A DNA stretch of 64,000 nucleotides from Thermoleophilia bacterium UBA2241. GTDB taxonomy: Bacteria; Actinomycetota; Thermoleophilia; UBA2241. This document shows, one piece after another, positions 1 through 8,005 of the stretch. Each line of letters opens with the position of its first letter. The first letter of the stretch is position 1. The translations under genes and the position numbers were made by a program. Location: positions 25,026 through 89,025 of the forward strand of contig DDYF01000009.1 in assembly GCA_002347645.1 (NCBI GenBank). Direction: 5' to 3'. A model generated the notes under the pieces. The model worked only from the letters and a program-made list of their open reading frames with translations. It was not told the origin of the DNA and made no database searches.

Positions 1-500
1 CGCGGCGTGGGCGCCCCTCCGCCTCGCCACCTGCGTCGCCACCGCCTGATGACGACGGCCCGCACGACGAGGGCGCCGGCATCCTCGATCGTCGACACCA
101 CCGGGGCCCCGATGCCGGCGGTCGAGACATTGACGGCGGGGCGTGCAGACGCCTTGACGGCATGCACGCCCCCTGCGATGAGGATGCCGGCTACCAGCAG
201 CAGCGCCGAACCTGCCGCGCCCTGGCCGGAGGCGGCCATGGCGAGCAGCCCTCCGGCCGCCGGCCGGACCACGGTCTGTACGGCGTCGTTCGCGTGGTCG
301 ACCGCCGGGATGTTGTCGGCGACGACCTCGACGACCAGCAGCACCCCGACGAGGGCTATCGCCCACCAGCTGCCGAGCATGTTGTAGGGCGCGTCGACAT
401 GCAGCCATCCGAAGCGCTCTGCGAGTGCCACAGGAAGCAGCGGGATGTACGCGTTCACGCCGGCCGGGGCGGCCAGGGTGAGCCCCGTGAGAACGTCCAC
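1..500 (-). CDS. DUF4126 family membrane protein (3' part, runs off the left edge)
   Basis: The reverse strand encodes about 166 residues from a GTG at 500 with no stop before base 1, so the C-terminus is missing from the window. A TGA lies two codons upstream of the GTG, so the start cannot be further out. The N-terminus (LTLAAPAGVNAYIPLL) and the later stretch LLVVEVVADNIPAVDHAND followed by VQTVVRPAAG match the pattern I know for DUF4126 integral membrane proteins: several hydrophobic segments and the conserved D-x-I-P-A-V-D motif. Function of the family is not established. The ribosome binding site is weak. It lies 165 bases downstream of the metallo-hydrolase gene on the same strand and may be cotranscribed with it. 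Confidence 0.75.
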   Translation of the reverse strand, partial: MDVLTGLTLAAPAGVNAYIPLLPVALAERFGWLHVDAPYNMLGSWWAIALVGVLLVVEVVADNIPAVDHANDAVQTVVRPAAGGLLAMAASGQGAAGSALLLVAGILIAGGVHAVKASARPAVNVSTAGIGAPVVSTIEDAGALVVRAVVIRRWRRRWRGGGAPTP

Positions 501-665
501 GGGTCAGCTCTGCCCAGGTGGCGCCGTGGAGGGGTCGCCCGTGGTCATCGAGGACGCCGGCGGGACGCGCCTCAGCGCGCGGCGCGCCTTCCGAAGAACC
601 TGAGGACGCCGAGCAGGATGACGGCGCCGGGGGTGGCGGCCGAGGGACGCGAGACGGCGTCTCGC

Positions 666-1592
666 TCAGGTGATCTCGAGCACGCTGCCGGTCGCGCAGT
701 CGGCGTAGGCCTCGCCCAGCGTCTCGCGCAGGTGCCGTTTGCCGCGCTTGCCGGTGCAGTGCACCGGCGCAACGACATCCACGCCGGAACTCGCCAGGGC
801 TTCACTCGTGGCGCGCAATCTCGCGGGCGAGGCGTGAAGCAGGTGCAGACCGCCGATGACGGCCCGCACGCGCGGCAGGCCGTCGGCGGCGCGCGGGGCC
901 CGGCGCGCCGTGTCCGCCGCTATGTGCCGTACGTGGTCGAGCGTGTTGATGATGCCGGCGTGCGCGCAGCCGACGAGGACGACCAGACCGGACGGGGCTT
1001 CGAGCCAGACGGCCTGGTCGTGGACGACGTGGTCCCGGACTGTGCAGGCGCGGTCGAGGAAGAAGTTGCGCTCGGCCTGCTCGAGCGGGTGACGCCGCGG
1101 GATCGGCCCGCTCGCCCAGACCCGTGGGGCGACCTCGACGGGGGCGAGGGCCCACGTGAGGCGTCCGGTGACCGACTGGAGCGCTGCGAGCGATCGCTCC
1201 TGAAGTCCCATAGGGTCCACCTTGCCCGTCCGCGACAACCAGTAGGAGGGCGACAACGCGCCCGGGTGCAGCACGATCCTGGCCGTGGGCGCGGCCGCCA
1301 CGACGCGCGCCAGGCCGCCGCCATGGTCGTTGTGCCCGTGGCTCAGCACGAAGGCGTCGGTCGTCTCCAGCGGGATCCCCAGAGCGGAGGCGTTCCGCCA
1401 GAAAGCGTCGTTGAGACCGCTGTCGAGCATGACGCGCGCCTGCGGGGTCTCTGCCCAGACCGAGAGACCCCACTGCGCGCGCAGCCCGGGAACGCCTCTC
1501 TCGTTGTCGACGAGGAGCGTGACACGCACCGGACCCGGCCTCGCGGTCCGCGATGGGCTCTCGGCGTTCACCCGAAGCTGACTCTCGGCCAT
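666..1592 (-). CDS. MBL-fold metallo-hydrolase (DHPS-like subfamily)
   Basis: A 308-residue protein of the metallo-beta-lactamase fold. The metal-binding signature H-G-H-N-D-H-G-G-G is near residue 91, followed by further conserved Asp/His positions (VGCAHAGIINTL, GGLHLLHA, VAPVHCTG). This arrangement is that of the subfamily annotated as 7,8-dihydropterin-6-methyl-4-(beta-D-ribofuranosyl)-aminobenzene-5'-phosphate synthase-like, found widely in archaea and anaerobic bacteria; the reaction in bacteria is unproven, so I name only the fold. The ATG at 1592 is chosen because AAGGAG lies six bases upstream; a longer frame upstream has no such site and is low-complexity. It is divergent from the transglutaminase-like gene. 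Confidence 0.85.
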   Translation of the reverse strand: MAESQLRVNAESPSRTARPGPVRVTLLVDNERGVPGLRAQWGLSVWAETPQARVMLDSGLNDAFWRNASALGIPLETTDAFVLSHGHNDHGGGLARVVAAAPTARIVLHPGALSPSYWLSRTGKVDPMGLQERSLAALQSVTGRLTWALAPVEVAPRVWASGPIPRRHPLEQAERNFFLDRACTVRDHVVHDQAVWLEAPSGLVVLVGCAHAGIINTLDHVRHIAADTARRAPRAADGLPRVRAVIGGLHLLHASPARLRATSEALASSGVDVVAPVHCTGKRGKRHLRETLGEAYADCATGSVLEIT

Positions 1593-1725
1593 GAGCTTCT
1601 CCTTCGCCCGGCGGCGGTCCGTCGGCGAGAGGCCGGGCGCGTCGCCCAGCCGGGGTGACCACGGCGCGACCTCCGCGTCTCCTGTCGTGAGCACCATAGT
1701 ACCGTGCGGCATCGCGCTCACGGTC

Positions 1726-1731
1726 CATAAT
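1726..1731 (+). promoter_or_regulatory. -10 element of a probable leaderless promoter
   Basis: CATAAT lies so close to the GTG at 1738 that transcription would begin at or next to the start codon (seven bases after the end of the hexamer). There is no Shine-Dalgarno sequence before that GTG. I see no convincing -35 box. The same geometry recurs at 58996-59001. Confidence 0.45.
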
Positions 1732-1737
1732 GGGATC

Positions 1738-2340
1738 GTGAGACGTCACGTCCCTTGGGTGCTCGCCGGCCTGGGTGCCGCCGCCCTGGTCGCCTATCCG
1801 CGCCCCGCATTGCTCGCGCGGACGCTGCGCAACGCCCGCCGCCCGCAGGTCGATGCGGGCGCCGTCGCTCCGGTCGCGGCCGTCTTGCCGGACGACCCCG
1901 ACGCGGTTCGGGAGCACGTCGTGCGGCGTCTCGTCCCGTTCGTGCACGACTGGGACGTGTACCGCGTCCCCTACTACTTCCCGACGGTACACGAGGTGCT
2001 CGAGCACGGGCGCGGCGACTGCAAGAGCCAGGCGCTGGCCCTCGCCAGCCTGCTCGCCGCGAAGGGCATCCCGTACCGGCTGCTCGTCTCGCCCGACCAC
2101 ATCTGGGTCGAGTACGAGGGCAAGGAGGCGACGGCGATGGAGGATCCAGCCGTCGCCGTCGCCGAGTTCCGCGAAGGCCGCTGGCACGCGGTGCGCCCGG
2201 CGCGCCTTCGTTTGCGCTCGAACGCGCGCGCGTCGGCGGCCGCCTACTGGGGTGCGGCGCCCCGCACGCGACGGCTGGTCGTTGCGGCCGGTCTGCTGGC
2301 GCTGGCATGTTGGGCTGCTGTGCGGCTCGCCGGCCGCTGA
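1738..2340 (+). CDS. Transglutaminase-like membrane protein
   Basis: A 200-residue protein with a hydrophobic N-terminal segment, a transglutaminase-like core and a second hydrophobic segment at the C-terminus (RLVVAAGLLALACWAAV), so the core would be tethered at both ends. The catalytic triad of the fold is visible: Cys in GRGDCKSQAL, His in SPDHIWVEY and Asp in MEDPAVA. Such bacterial proteins are thought to act as cysteine peptidases or crosslinkers, but the substrate is unknown. The start is a GTG with no ribosome binding site and a -10 box immediately upstream, suggesting a leaderless message. A longer frame from 1591 overlaps the divergent gene and is not protein-like. Confidence 0.75.
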   Translation: MRRHVPWVLAGLGAAALVAYPRPALLARTLRNARRPQVDAGAVAPVAAVLPDDPDAVREHVVRRLVPFVHDWDVYRVPYYFPTVHEVLEHGRGDCKSQALALASLLAAKGIPYRLLVSPDHIWVEYEGKEATAMEDPAVAVAEFREGRWHAVRPARLRLRSNARASAAAYWGAAPRTRRLVVAAGLLALACWAAVRLAGR

Positions 2341-2444
2341 TAGAGTCGGCGGCAGGGAGCGCGCCGGGCCGCAGGGAGCGCACGCAGCGGCGGGGAACGC
2401 CGGGGGCGGTCGGCCGCGCCGGTGCGCGTGACGAGGGGGGCACG

Positions 2445-3368
2445 ATGGACGAACGCACGGTCAGACTCTTCCGCGAGCTTGTCGCGCCGATGCGCGTGCC
2501 GCCGGGCAAGGAGGTCGAGCTGCAGCGCGACTTCGACCCGGCGGCGACGGGCGACCTGGTCGAGAAGGACGACGCCGAGGACCTGCTGGCGAAGGGCGTC
2601 GACCTCCTCGCCGAGTATCAGGCGCGCCTCGCGGCGCAGGACACGTACGGGCTGCTCGTCGTCCTCCAGGCGATCGACGGCGGTGGCAAGGACGGCACCA
2701 TCAGGCACGTCATGAGTGGGGTCAATCCCCAGGGCGTCCACGTGCACAGCTTCAAGACGCCGTCCGCCGAGGAGCTCGACCACGACTACCTGTGGCGCTG
2801 CGTCGAGCATCTGCCTGCGCGCGGCGAGATCGCCATCTTCAACCGCTCGCACTACGAAGAGGTACTCGCGGTCCGGGTCCACCCCGAGTACCTCGAAGGT
2901 CAGAAGCTCCCCGCCGAGAGCAAGGGGCCCGACATCTGGCAGCGCCGGTATCGCGCCATCAACGGCTGGGAGCGTCACCTCGTCGAGAACGGCTTCCGCA
3001 TCGTCAAGCTCTTCCTCACCATCTCGAAGGAGGAACAGCGTCAGCGCTTCCTCGACCGCATCGACGAGCCCGACAAGAACTGGAAGTTCTCGGCGGGCGA
3101 CGTGAAGGAGCGGGGACGGTGGGACGACTACCAGGCCGCGTTCTCGGCGATGCTGGCGAACACCAGCACCGAGTGGGCGCCGTGGCACGTGATCCCCGGC
3201 GACCGCAAGTGGTTCGCGCGCATCGCCGCGTCGGCCGTGATCGTGAGCGCGCTCGCCGACATCGACCCGCAGTACCCGCTCGTCGACGACGAGGCTCGAA
3301 GAGCGCTCCGCGATGCCCGCGTCGCCCTGGCCGCCGAGGCGGCGGGCGACGGCGTCGCCAATGTGTGA
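2445..3368 (+). CDS. ppk2: Polyphosphate kinase 2 family protein
   Basis: A 307-residue PPK2-family enzyme, which transfers phosphate between polyphosphate and nucleotides. The Walker A segment is AIDGGGKDGTIRHV near residue 75, with the family motifs NRSHYEEV, W-Q-R-R-Y and the lid residues around DRIDEPDKNWKFS. Length and layout fit the single-domain class that usually works as a polyphosphate-dependent NDP or NMP kinase; the preferred nucleotide cannot be read from sequence. The ATG follows a G-rich stretch (gaggggggcac). It is the last gene before a strong hairpin shared with the convergent dodecin gene. Confidence 0.92.
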   Translation: MDERTVRLFRELVAPMRVPPGKEVELQRDFDPAATGDLVEKDDAEDLLAKGVDLLAEYQARLAAQDTYGLLVVLQAIDGGGKDGTIRHVMSGVNPQGVHVHSFKTPSAEELDHDYLWRCVEHLPARGEIAIFNRSHYEEVLAVRVHPEYLEGQKLPAESKGPDIWQRRYRAINGWERHLVENGFRIVKLFLTISKEEQRQRFLDRIDEPDKNWKFSAGDVKERGRWDDYQAAFSAMLANTSTEWAPWHVIPGDRKWFARIAASAVIVSALADIDPQYPLVDDEARRALRDARVALAAEAAGDGVANV

Positions 3369-3413
3369 GGGCGGCGGGGGGCGCCGACTTGGTCGGCGCC
3401 CCCCGCCGCCCTC
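3367..3413. terminator. Perfect 22-bp hairpin between convergent genes
   Basis: Bases 3367-3388 pair perfectly with 3392-3413 around a TTG loop; the stem begins inside the ppk2 stop codon. There is no U-tract, as is usual in high-GC actinobacterial terminators. Lying between ppk2 and dodecin it can act in both directions. Confidence 0.8.
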
Positions 3414-3428
3414 AGGAATCCCGCGCTC

Positions 3429-3629
3429 TTACTCGACCACGAACGAGACGCGCATCTGGACCCGATAGGCGACGATCTTGCCATCTTCGACGTCGACCTT
3501 CTGCTCGGAGACCCAGGCGCCCCTGATGTTGCGCAACGTCACGCCGGCCTTGGTGATGCCCTCCTGGACGGCGTCCTCGAAGCTCTTCGGCGAGCTTGCG
3601 GACACCTCGATGATCTTGGCGACGGCCAC
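3429..3629 (-). CDS. Dodecin family flavin-binding protein
   Basis: A 66-residue protein matching dodecin, the small dodecameric flavoprotein that stores and protects FMN or riboflavin. The start VAVAKIIEVSASS, the helix SFEDAVQEGITKA and the strand region with the flavin-stacking tryptophan in IRGAWVSEQKV are all in place, ending YRVQMRVSFVVE. The GTG at 3629 is preceded by AAAGGAG with a six-base gap, which settles the start; an upstream extension of the frame has no dodecin similarity. It is transcribed toward ppk2 and shares its terminator. Confidence 0.9.
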   Translation of the reverse strand: MAVAKIIEVSASSPKSFEDAVQEGITKAGVTLRNIRGAWVSEQKVDVEDGKIVAYRVQMRVSFVVE

Positions 3630-3906
3630 GGACAGCTCCTTTCGGTGAGGTTGACGATGCTGCAATCTGGCCGGCAAGAGACCGCGCGGCCCCGCGGCCG
3701 GCCCCGACGCGTTCCTGCCCGCCTCCGACTGAGCTGAAACGGCGGGACGGCGCCCGCTGCCGTCGGCCGAGTGACGGGGGCGGGCACGCCGCAGCCAAGT
3801 GAAGTAGCATCTTCTGTGCACGTTCCGGCCTGCTGCGGCAGGCGGCACGACCACGTGCAAGCGACGGGGCGCGGATCCTCGGGGGCCAGCGACTTAGGAG
3901 GAGCGC

Positions 3907-4494
3907 ATGGCAAGTCTCACGGAACAACTCATGGAGCAGCTGTCTGGGGGCGGGCTTTCCCAGATCGGCAAGGTGATCGGCGCGGACGAAACGGCAACCG
4001 GATCGCTCATGGCGACCATCGGGCCGCTGCTCACCTCGGCACTGGCCAAGAACGCATCGACGCCCGATGGTGCGCAGGCGCTCGCCAGCGCGCTGAGCAA
4101 GGACCACGACGGCTCGATCCTCGACGATCTCGGCGGCTTCCTCGGCAAGCCCGAGGCCGCCAACGGCGCCGGGATCCTCGGCCACATCCTCGGCAAGAAG
4201 GAGGCCCCCATCGAGCAGGGGATCGCCAAGAGTTCGGGCTTCAGTGCCGGACAAATCGGCCAGCTCATGAAGGTGGCGGCACCCCTGCTCATGGGTCTGC
4301 TCGGAAAGAAGCAGCGCGAGAAGGCTCTCGACGCGAACGGCCTCTCCGCCTACCTGGGCGGCAAGCGGCAGGTCGAGGAGCAGCAACGCCCCGACATGAT
4401 GAAGATGCTTACCGGCATGCTCGACGCCGACAAGGACGGCTCGTCCCTCGACGACATCATGGGGATGGCGGGCAAGCTGTTCGGCGGCCGCTGA
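3907..4494 (+). CDS. DUF937 domain-containing protein
   Basis: A 195-residue protein, Gly/Ala/Leu-rich, with the repetitive helical pattern of DUF937: QIGKVIGADE, TIGPLLTSALAKNA, GSILDDLGGFL, then SAGQIGQLMKVAAPLLMGLL and a final DGSSLDDIMGMAGKLFGG. The family is common in bacteria and has no settled function. No signal peptide or membrane helix is clear. The ATG follows TAGGAGGAGCGC, a near-ideal ribosome binding site. A small hairpin (GCCTGC, loop TGCG, GCAGGC) sits at 3828-3843 in the upstream region between this gene and dodecin. Confidence 0.85.
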   Translation: MASLTEQLMEQLSGGGLSQIGKVIGADETATGSLMATIGPLLTSALAKNASTPDGAQALASALSKDHDGSILDDLGGFLGKPEAANGAGILGHILGKKEAPIEQGIAKSSGFSAGQIGQLMKVAAPLLMGLLGKKQREKALDANGLSAYLGGKRQVEEQQRPDMMKMLTGMLDADKDGSSLDDIMGMAGKLFGGR

Positions 4495-4510
4495 CCGCCG
4501 TTCCACGCCT

Positions 4511-4552
4511 GCGGACGCGGCCGGCCCCCACGCGGGGGCCGGCCGCGTCCGC
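4511..4552. terminator. Perfect 19-bp hairpin between convergent genes
   Basis: Bases 4511-4529 pair perfectly with 4534-4552 around an ACGC loop. It lies between the DUF937 gene and the convergent formyltransferase gene and lacks a U-tract. It mirrors the hairpin at 3367-3413. Confidence 0.8.
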
Positions 4553-4553
4553 G

Positions 4554-5492
4554 TCAGGTGAGTCTCGCCCCGGCCGTGAGCCCGGCTCCGGCGGCCCACT
4601 CGCCGGCGGCGAGCTTGCCGCCGCCCGCCGGCCGCACGCGGGCGACCCTGATCTGCCCGTCGGCGCAGGCGACAGTCACCCCGCCTTCCGGGCCGCCCTC
4701 CACCTCGACGACCTCGCCGGGGACGCCGCCGAGCCCGGCGAGGTCGCGCGCGGGCAGCGGCTGCGAGCCGAAGACCTGCAAGGCCTGGTCGCCGAAGGTG
4801 GTCCAGGCCGCGGGCGCCGGATCGCAGCCGCGGACGAGGTCGTGGATCTGGCGCCACGGCTTGCCCCAGTCGACGCGCGCGTTGGCGCGCTCGCAGGGGC
4901 CCTCGTACGTGGCCATCGTCTCGTCCTGCTTCCGGTGCGGCGCCGCTCCCGACTTCACGAGGCCGACGGCCTCGCAGAGCGCCTCCACGCCCATGGGGAA
5001 GAGACGGTCGAAGTACACGCTGCCCAAGGTGTCGTCCGGCCCGATCGGCGTGGTCCTCTGCAGCAGGACGTCGCCCGTGTCGAGGCCGTCGTCGGGCCAG
5101 AAGATGGACAGGCCGGTCTGGGTCTCGCCCATGATGATCGGCCAATTGATCGCGCTGCGGCCGCGATGCCGGGGCAAGAGGGATGGGTGGTACTGGATCG
5201 TCCCGTGCGACGGGATGTCCAGGAAGGGCTTGGGGACGACGAGGGTGACGAAGGCCATCACCTGGAGGTCGGGGGCGAGGGCGCGGAAGTCGTCGTGGAC
5301 AGCCGTGTCCACGTACGACGCAGGCTGGAAGACGGGCAGACCGGCGGCAAGCCCCGCCTCCTTGAGAGGGTCGGGCTTGCCGCCCGGCCGGTCCGGGGCG
5401 ACGTAGACGGCCACGACGTCGTCGCCCCGCCCGAGCAGCGCCTCGAGCACCGCCTTGCCGAAGGCTTGTTGCCCGTGGACCACGATACGCAT
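4554..5492 (-). CDS. Formyltransferase/10-formyl-THF hydrolase-like protein
   Basis: A 312-residue protein of the Fmt fold. It has the catalytic motif HPSLLPRHRG followed by SAINWPII and the Asp-containing stretch FWPDDGLDTGDVLLQ, then a C-terminal OB-like domain (ATYEGPCERANARVDW, AAWTTFG). This order and the TYEG stretch resemble the N-terminal hydrolase domain of 10-formyltetrahydrofolate dehydrogenase more closely than a standard Met-tRNA formyltransferase, so it may hydrolyse or transfer formyl groups from 10-formyl-THF onto a substrate other than Met-tRNA. The ATG follows GGAAGGAAGACAG. It sits downstream of a GAP-family transporter gene on the same strand. An ordinary Fmt remains possible. 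Confidence 0.8.
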   Translation of the reverse strand: MRIVVHGQQAFGKAVLEALLGRGDDVVAVYVAPDRPGGKPDPLKEAGLAAGLPVFQPASYVDTAVHDDFRALAPDLQVMAFVTLVVPKPFLDIPSHGTIQYHPSLLPRHRGRSAINWPIIMGETQTGLSIFWPDDGLDTGDVLLQRTTPIGPDDTLGSVYFDRLFPMGVEALCEAVGLVKSGAAPHRKQDETMATYEGPCERANARVDWGKPWRQIHDLVRGCDPAPAAWTTFGDQALQVFGSQPLPARDLAGLGGVPGEVVEVEGGPEGGVTVACADGQIRVARVRPAGGGKLAAGEWAAGAGLTAGARLT

Positions 5493-5529
5493 CTGTCTTC
5501 CTTCCCCTCTGGCGCCGTGCGGCGCACCC

Positions 5530-6207
5530 CTACCGGATCAGCTCCGCGAGGGACCCGGCGAAGACCCAAACGCCGAGCACGAGCAACACGACCGCGACCA
5601 CGACGGCGTTGTTGGCCACGAGCCACGACTCCCACGAGGTGAGGGTCTCACGTGCCTTCTGCCCGCCCACGAGCGCGTACGACACGGGAATCACCACCCC
5701 CACGCTGCACACCGCCACGAACACGGCGAGGACCACGACGGCCTGTCCCGCGGGAAGCCCGAGGAGCGCCACGCCGGTCATCGCCCCCACGGTGAGGAGC
5801 AGGTTCTTGGGGTTGGCACCCGAGAGAAGGACACCGATTCCGAAGGCGCGTGCCGGGGAGGACTCGGCGAGCGCGGCCATCCAGCCCGGCGGCGACGGCT
5901 CCTCGCCGGCACGCGGGCGTTTCTCGAAGCTGCGATAGGCGAGGAACAGCAATCCGACGCCCAGCAGAAGCTTGACCGCCGACGCCCATCTCGCCGGCTC
6001 GCCGCCGTCGGCGATGTCGCTCCCGTCGGCGATCAAGAGGGTGAGCCCCCCGACCAAGGCCAGGCCGAGCACCCACCCAGCGACGAAGGCGAGGCCGTTG
6101 GTCTTGGCGCGCGGCGAGAACAGGAGGACGATCACCGCCGCGACGGGCAGCGGCACGACCACGATGCCGACCGCGATCGGCAGCACGCTCGCGAGCGCCT
6201 CAGCCAT
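5530..6207 (-). CDS. GAP-family (LysE-like) membrane transporter
   Basis: A 225-residue, very hydrophobic protein with about six membrane segments and a hydrophilic linker (EKRPRAGEEPSPPGW) near the middle. The motif SGANPKNLLLTVGA on the third/fourth helix is typical of the GAP/Sap family, related to LysE exporters and in mycobacteria linked to export of cell-envelope glycolipids. The substrate here is unknown. The ATG is preceded by GAGGAGG with a four-base gap. It lies 37 bases upstream of the formyltransferase-like gene, so the two may form an operon. Confidence 0.85.
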   Translation of the reverse strand: MAEALASVLPIAVGIVVVPLPVAAVIVLLFSPRAKTNGLAFVAGWVLGLALVGGLTLLIADGSDIADGGEPARWASAVKLLLGVGLLFLAYRSFEKRPRAGEEPSPPGWMAALAESSPARAFGIGVLLSGANPKNLLLTVGAMTGVALLGLPAGQAVVVLAVFVAVCSVGVVIPVSYALVGGQKARETLTSWESWLVANNAVVVAVVLLVLGVWVFAGSLAELIR

Positions 6208-6418
6208 CCATCCTCCTCATAGGGTCTTCCTCGGTGCTCGCGCCCGTCGATGGACGCTTCCCGGTCGGCCAAACTTACCAGACCATGTACCGGTCGCTGA
6301 ACGGTGTCTCATCGCTCGGCCGGGGCGAACTGATCGTGAAGCGTCGGATGACCGGTCAGCCCGGGCGTCCGTCGCGGTTCGCGCCCACCTGCGACTCGCG
6401 GCGCCGGCAGCGTCCCGC

Positions 6419-7000
6419 TCACGACGACGAGCTGGGTCGCGTCTCTCCCGGTTCCAGGGCCAGTGCGACGACTTCGCGGAGCACGTCGACGATCGCCCTC
6501 TCGACCCGGTCGCGGTCCTCACCGTCGAGGCGCGTGCCGCGCAGGATGAACTCGCCGAACAGCGCGAAGCCGAGGGTCAGCGAACCGAGGCACGCGACGA
6601 TCACGCGCGGATCGTGACGACCCGCGGACGTCTGCCCGTCGAGGGCGCGCTCCAACTCGGCTACAAGCCCGCTCATGGTCGGGTAGCCGGCCGGGAAGTC
6701 CGGCAGGACCCCGTCGAGCGAGGCGCGCGCGAGGGCGGCCACGAACTCCTTCTCGTCGAGCGTCGCGTGGAACAGCACGCCGATGTCGCGGCGCACGTCC
6801 TCGATCTGAGCGATACGTGTCGCGATCTGGCGCTGCGACCTTTCGAGCGCCGTCCGCATCAGGTGGTCCTTGGTGCCGAAGTAGCGGTGCACCAGCGCCG
6901 GGTTCACGCCGGCGCGGGCGGCGATCTCGCGCACCGTCACGTGACCGGACGGGCGTTCCGAGAAGAGCGCGGCGGCGGCGTCGATCAGCGCCCGAGACAC
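6419..7000 (-). CDS. TetR family transcriptional regulator
   Basis: A 193-residue TetR-type repressor: an N-terminal helix-turn-helix (ALIDAAAALFSE, VTVREIAARAGVNPALVHRYFGTKDHL) and a variable ligand-binding domain. The start is uncertain. The GTG at 7000 gives a protein that begins just at helix 1, but a GAGGAG directly abuts it with no spacer. In the same frame the upstream residues are basic (RRPRRSREE) and lead to an ATC at 7051 preceded by AGGGGGG, with no ATG, GTG or TTG between. It is last in the group DUF6325-SHOCT-TetR and is followed by the exporter gene, which it may control. Confidence 0.85.
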   Translation of the reverse strand: MSRALIDAAAALFSERPSGHVTVREIAARAGVNPALVHRYFGTKDHLMRTALERSQRQIATRIAQIEDVRRDIGVLFHATLDEKEFVAALARASLDGVLPDFPAGYPTMSGLVAELERALDGQTSAGRHDPRVIVACLGSLTLGFALFGEFILRGTRLDGEDRDRVERAIVDVLREVVALALEPGETRPSSSS

Positions 7001-7078
7001 CTCCTCGCGCGAGCGTCTCGGCCGCCGCGGTGCGCCGGCACTGGAAGCGATGCGTCCCCCCTCAGCCGAGCGCTTTGC

Positions 7079-7369
7079 CTACTGGGCGAGCACCGCCGCC
7101 TTCTGCTGGGCGAACTCGTCGTCGGTGAGAATGCCCTGCGCCTTCAGCTGCCCGAGCCGCTCGATCTGCGAGAGCTTCTCCTCCATGCTGACGCCGGCGG
7201 CGGGAGCCGGCGCCTGAGGCGGTGCCGCTGCCTGAGGCGCCGCCGGCGCCGCCATCGGCGGCTCCTGCTGCGCCTGCCGCCGGGCGCGGCGCCGGTTCTG
7301 GGCGTTGATGGTCGCGTTCGCCGTCGCCGAGATCGCGGCGGTACGTCCTACGGTGCGCAACAGTCCCAT
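7079..7369 (-). CDS. SHOCT domain-containing small protein
   Basis: A 96-residue protein. The N-terminus (GRTAAISATANATINAQNRRR) is followed by an Ala/Pro/Gln-rich linker and a C-terminal SHOCT motif, EEKLSQIERLGQLKAQGIL then TDDEFAQQKAAVL, a short oligomerisation helix pair seen in many small bacterial membrane-stress proteins. No function can be assigned. It starts nine bases after the DUF6325 gene on the same strand, so they are very likely cotranscribed, a pairing I have seen repeatedly in actinobacteria. Confidence 0.85.
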   Translation of the reverse strand: MGLLRTVGRTAAISATANATINAQNRRRARRQAQQEPPMAAPAAPQAAAPPQAPAPAAGVSMEEKLSQIERLGQLKAQGILTDDEFAQQKAAVLAQ

Positions 7370-7378
7370 CGGTTCCTC

Positions 7379-7810
7379 CTAGTCGCCCGCGTTCGCGAGT
7401 CCCGCGAACGCTTCGTCAGCCAGGACTGCCGGCACCCGCACTTCCATGGCGAGCTCCCCGCCCACGTTGCTGATCGCCTCGAGCAGTTCGACCGCCCAGG
7501 TGTGTTCGATCGCCAGCGCCGCGGCCGCCGTGCCCGGCGCCAGGCCCTCGAAGAGAGCTTCGACGTCGTCGGCGTCGAAGAGGCCTCTCGTCCCGTCATC
7601 GACGTAGCCGAGAAGCGCCGCCTCATCCCGCGGCAGGTCCTCGATGTCGATCGAGGTGCGGACGCCATCGTCATCCAAGGTGACGATCGCCGCGTCGAGA
7701 ACACGAATGACCCCGGCCTGTGCGAGCTCTGCGAGCTTTGCCGTGACCGAGCCGTCGAAGCGCGGCTCCGCGAAGGTCAGGATCACCACATCCACTGGAC
7801 CGTGTGCCAT
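7379..7810 (-). CDS. DUF6325 family protein
   Basis: A 143-residue acidic protein (MAHGPVDVVILTFAEPRF, later LIDE-like helices and WAVELLEAISNVGGEL). The pattern of a flavodoxin-like N-terminus followed by Asp-rich helices and a conserved HTWA motif is that of DUF6325, usually found next to SHOCT proteins. The role is unknown. The start at 7810 is chosen because GAGAGGAGACCCG lies immediately upstream; a longer frame adds an Arg/Pro tail not seen in the family. It is first in the 7810-6419 transcription unit and is divergent from the sulfatase gene; the spacer contains TATTGT on the plus strand and TACAAT on the minus strand as candidate -10 boxes. Confidence 0.8.
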   Translation of the reverse strand: MAHGPVDVVILTFAEPRFDGSVTAKLAELAQAGVIRVLDAAIVTLDDDGVRTSIDIEDLPRDEAALLGYVDDGTRGLFDADDVEALFEGLAPGTAAAALAIEHTWAVELLEAISNVGGELAMEVRVPAVLADEAFAGLANAGD

Positions 7811-8005
7811 CGGGTCTCCTCTCACCGGTCGTCGGCGAGGCGGCCGCGGTGGGCGACGCCTCACGGGTTCTGACTTGGTGCTCGCACTCTACCACCGCAC
7901 GCGCTATTGTAGTCGCTTGTTTACTTCCTTGCCGGCGGGCGACCGGGGCTCACGACGTCTCGCTCCCTGCCTGGCCGGATCGGCGACATGAAAGGGGTGA
8001 CCGCC

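Noticed and set aside
572..805. A short minus-strand frame ending in a hydrophobic segment and basic tail (GAVILLGVLRFFGRRAAR), like a sorting signal
   Set aside because: No start site of its own, most of it lies in the metallo-hydrolase gene in another frame, and no sortase-type motif precedes the hydrophobic part.
7001..7051. ATC as the start codon of the TetR gene
   Set aside because: The GTG at 7000 already gives a protein beginning at helix 1, so the upstream ATC is not needed, although the ribosome binding site would fit it better.
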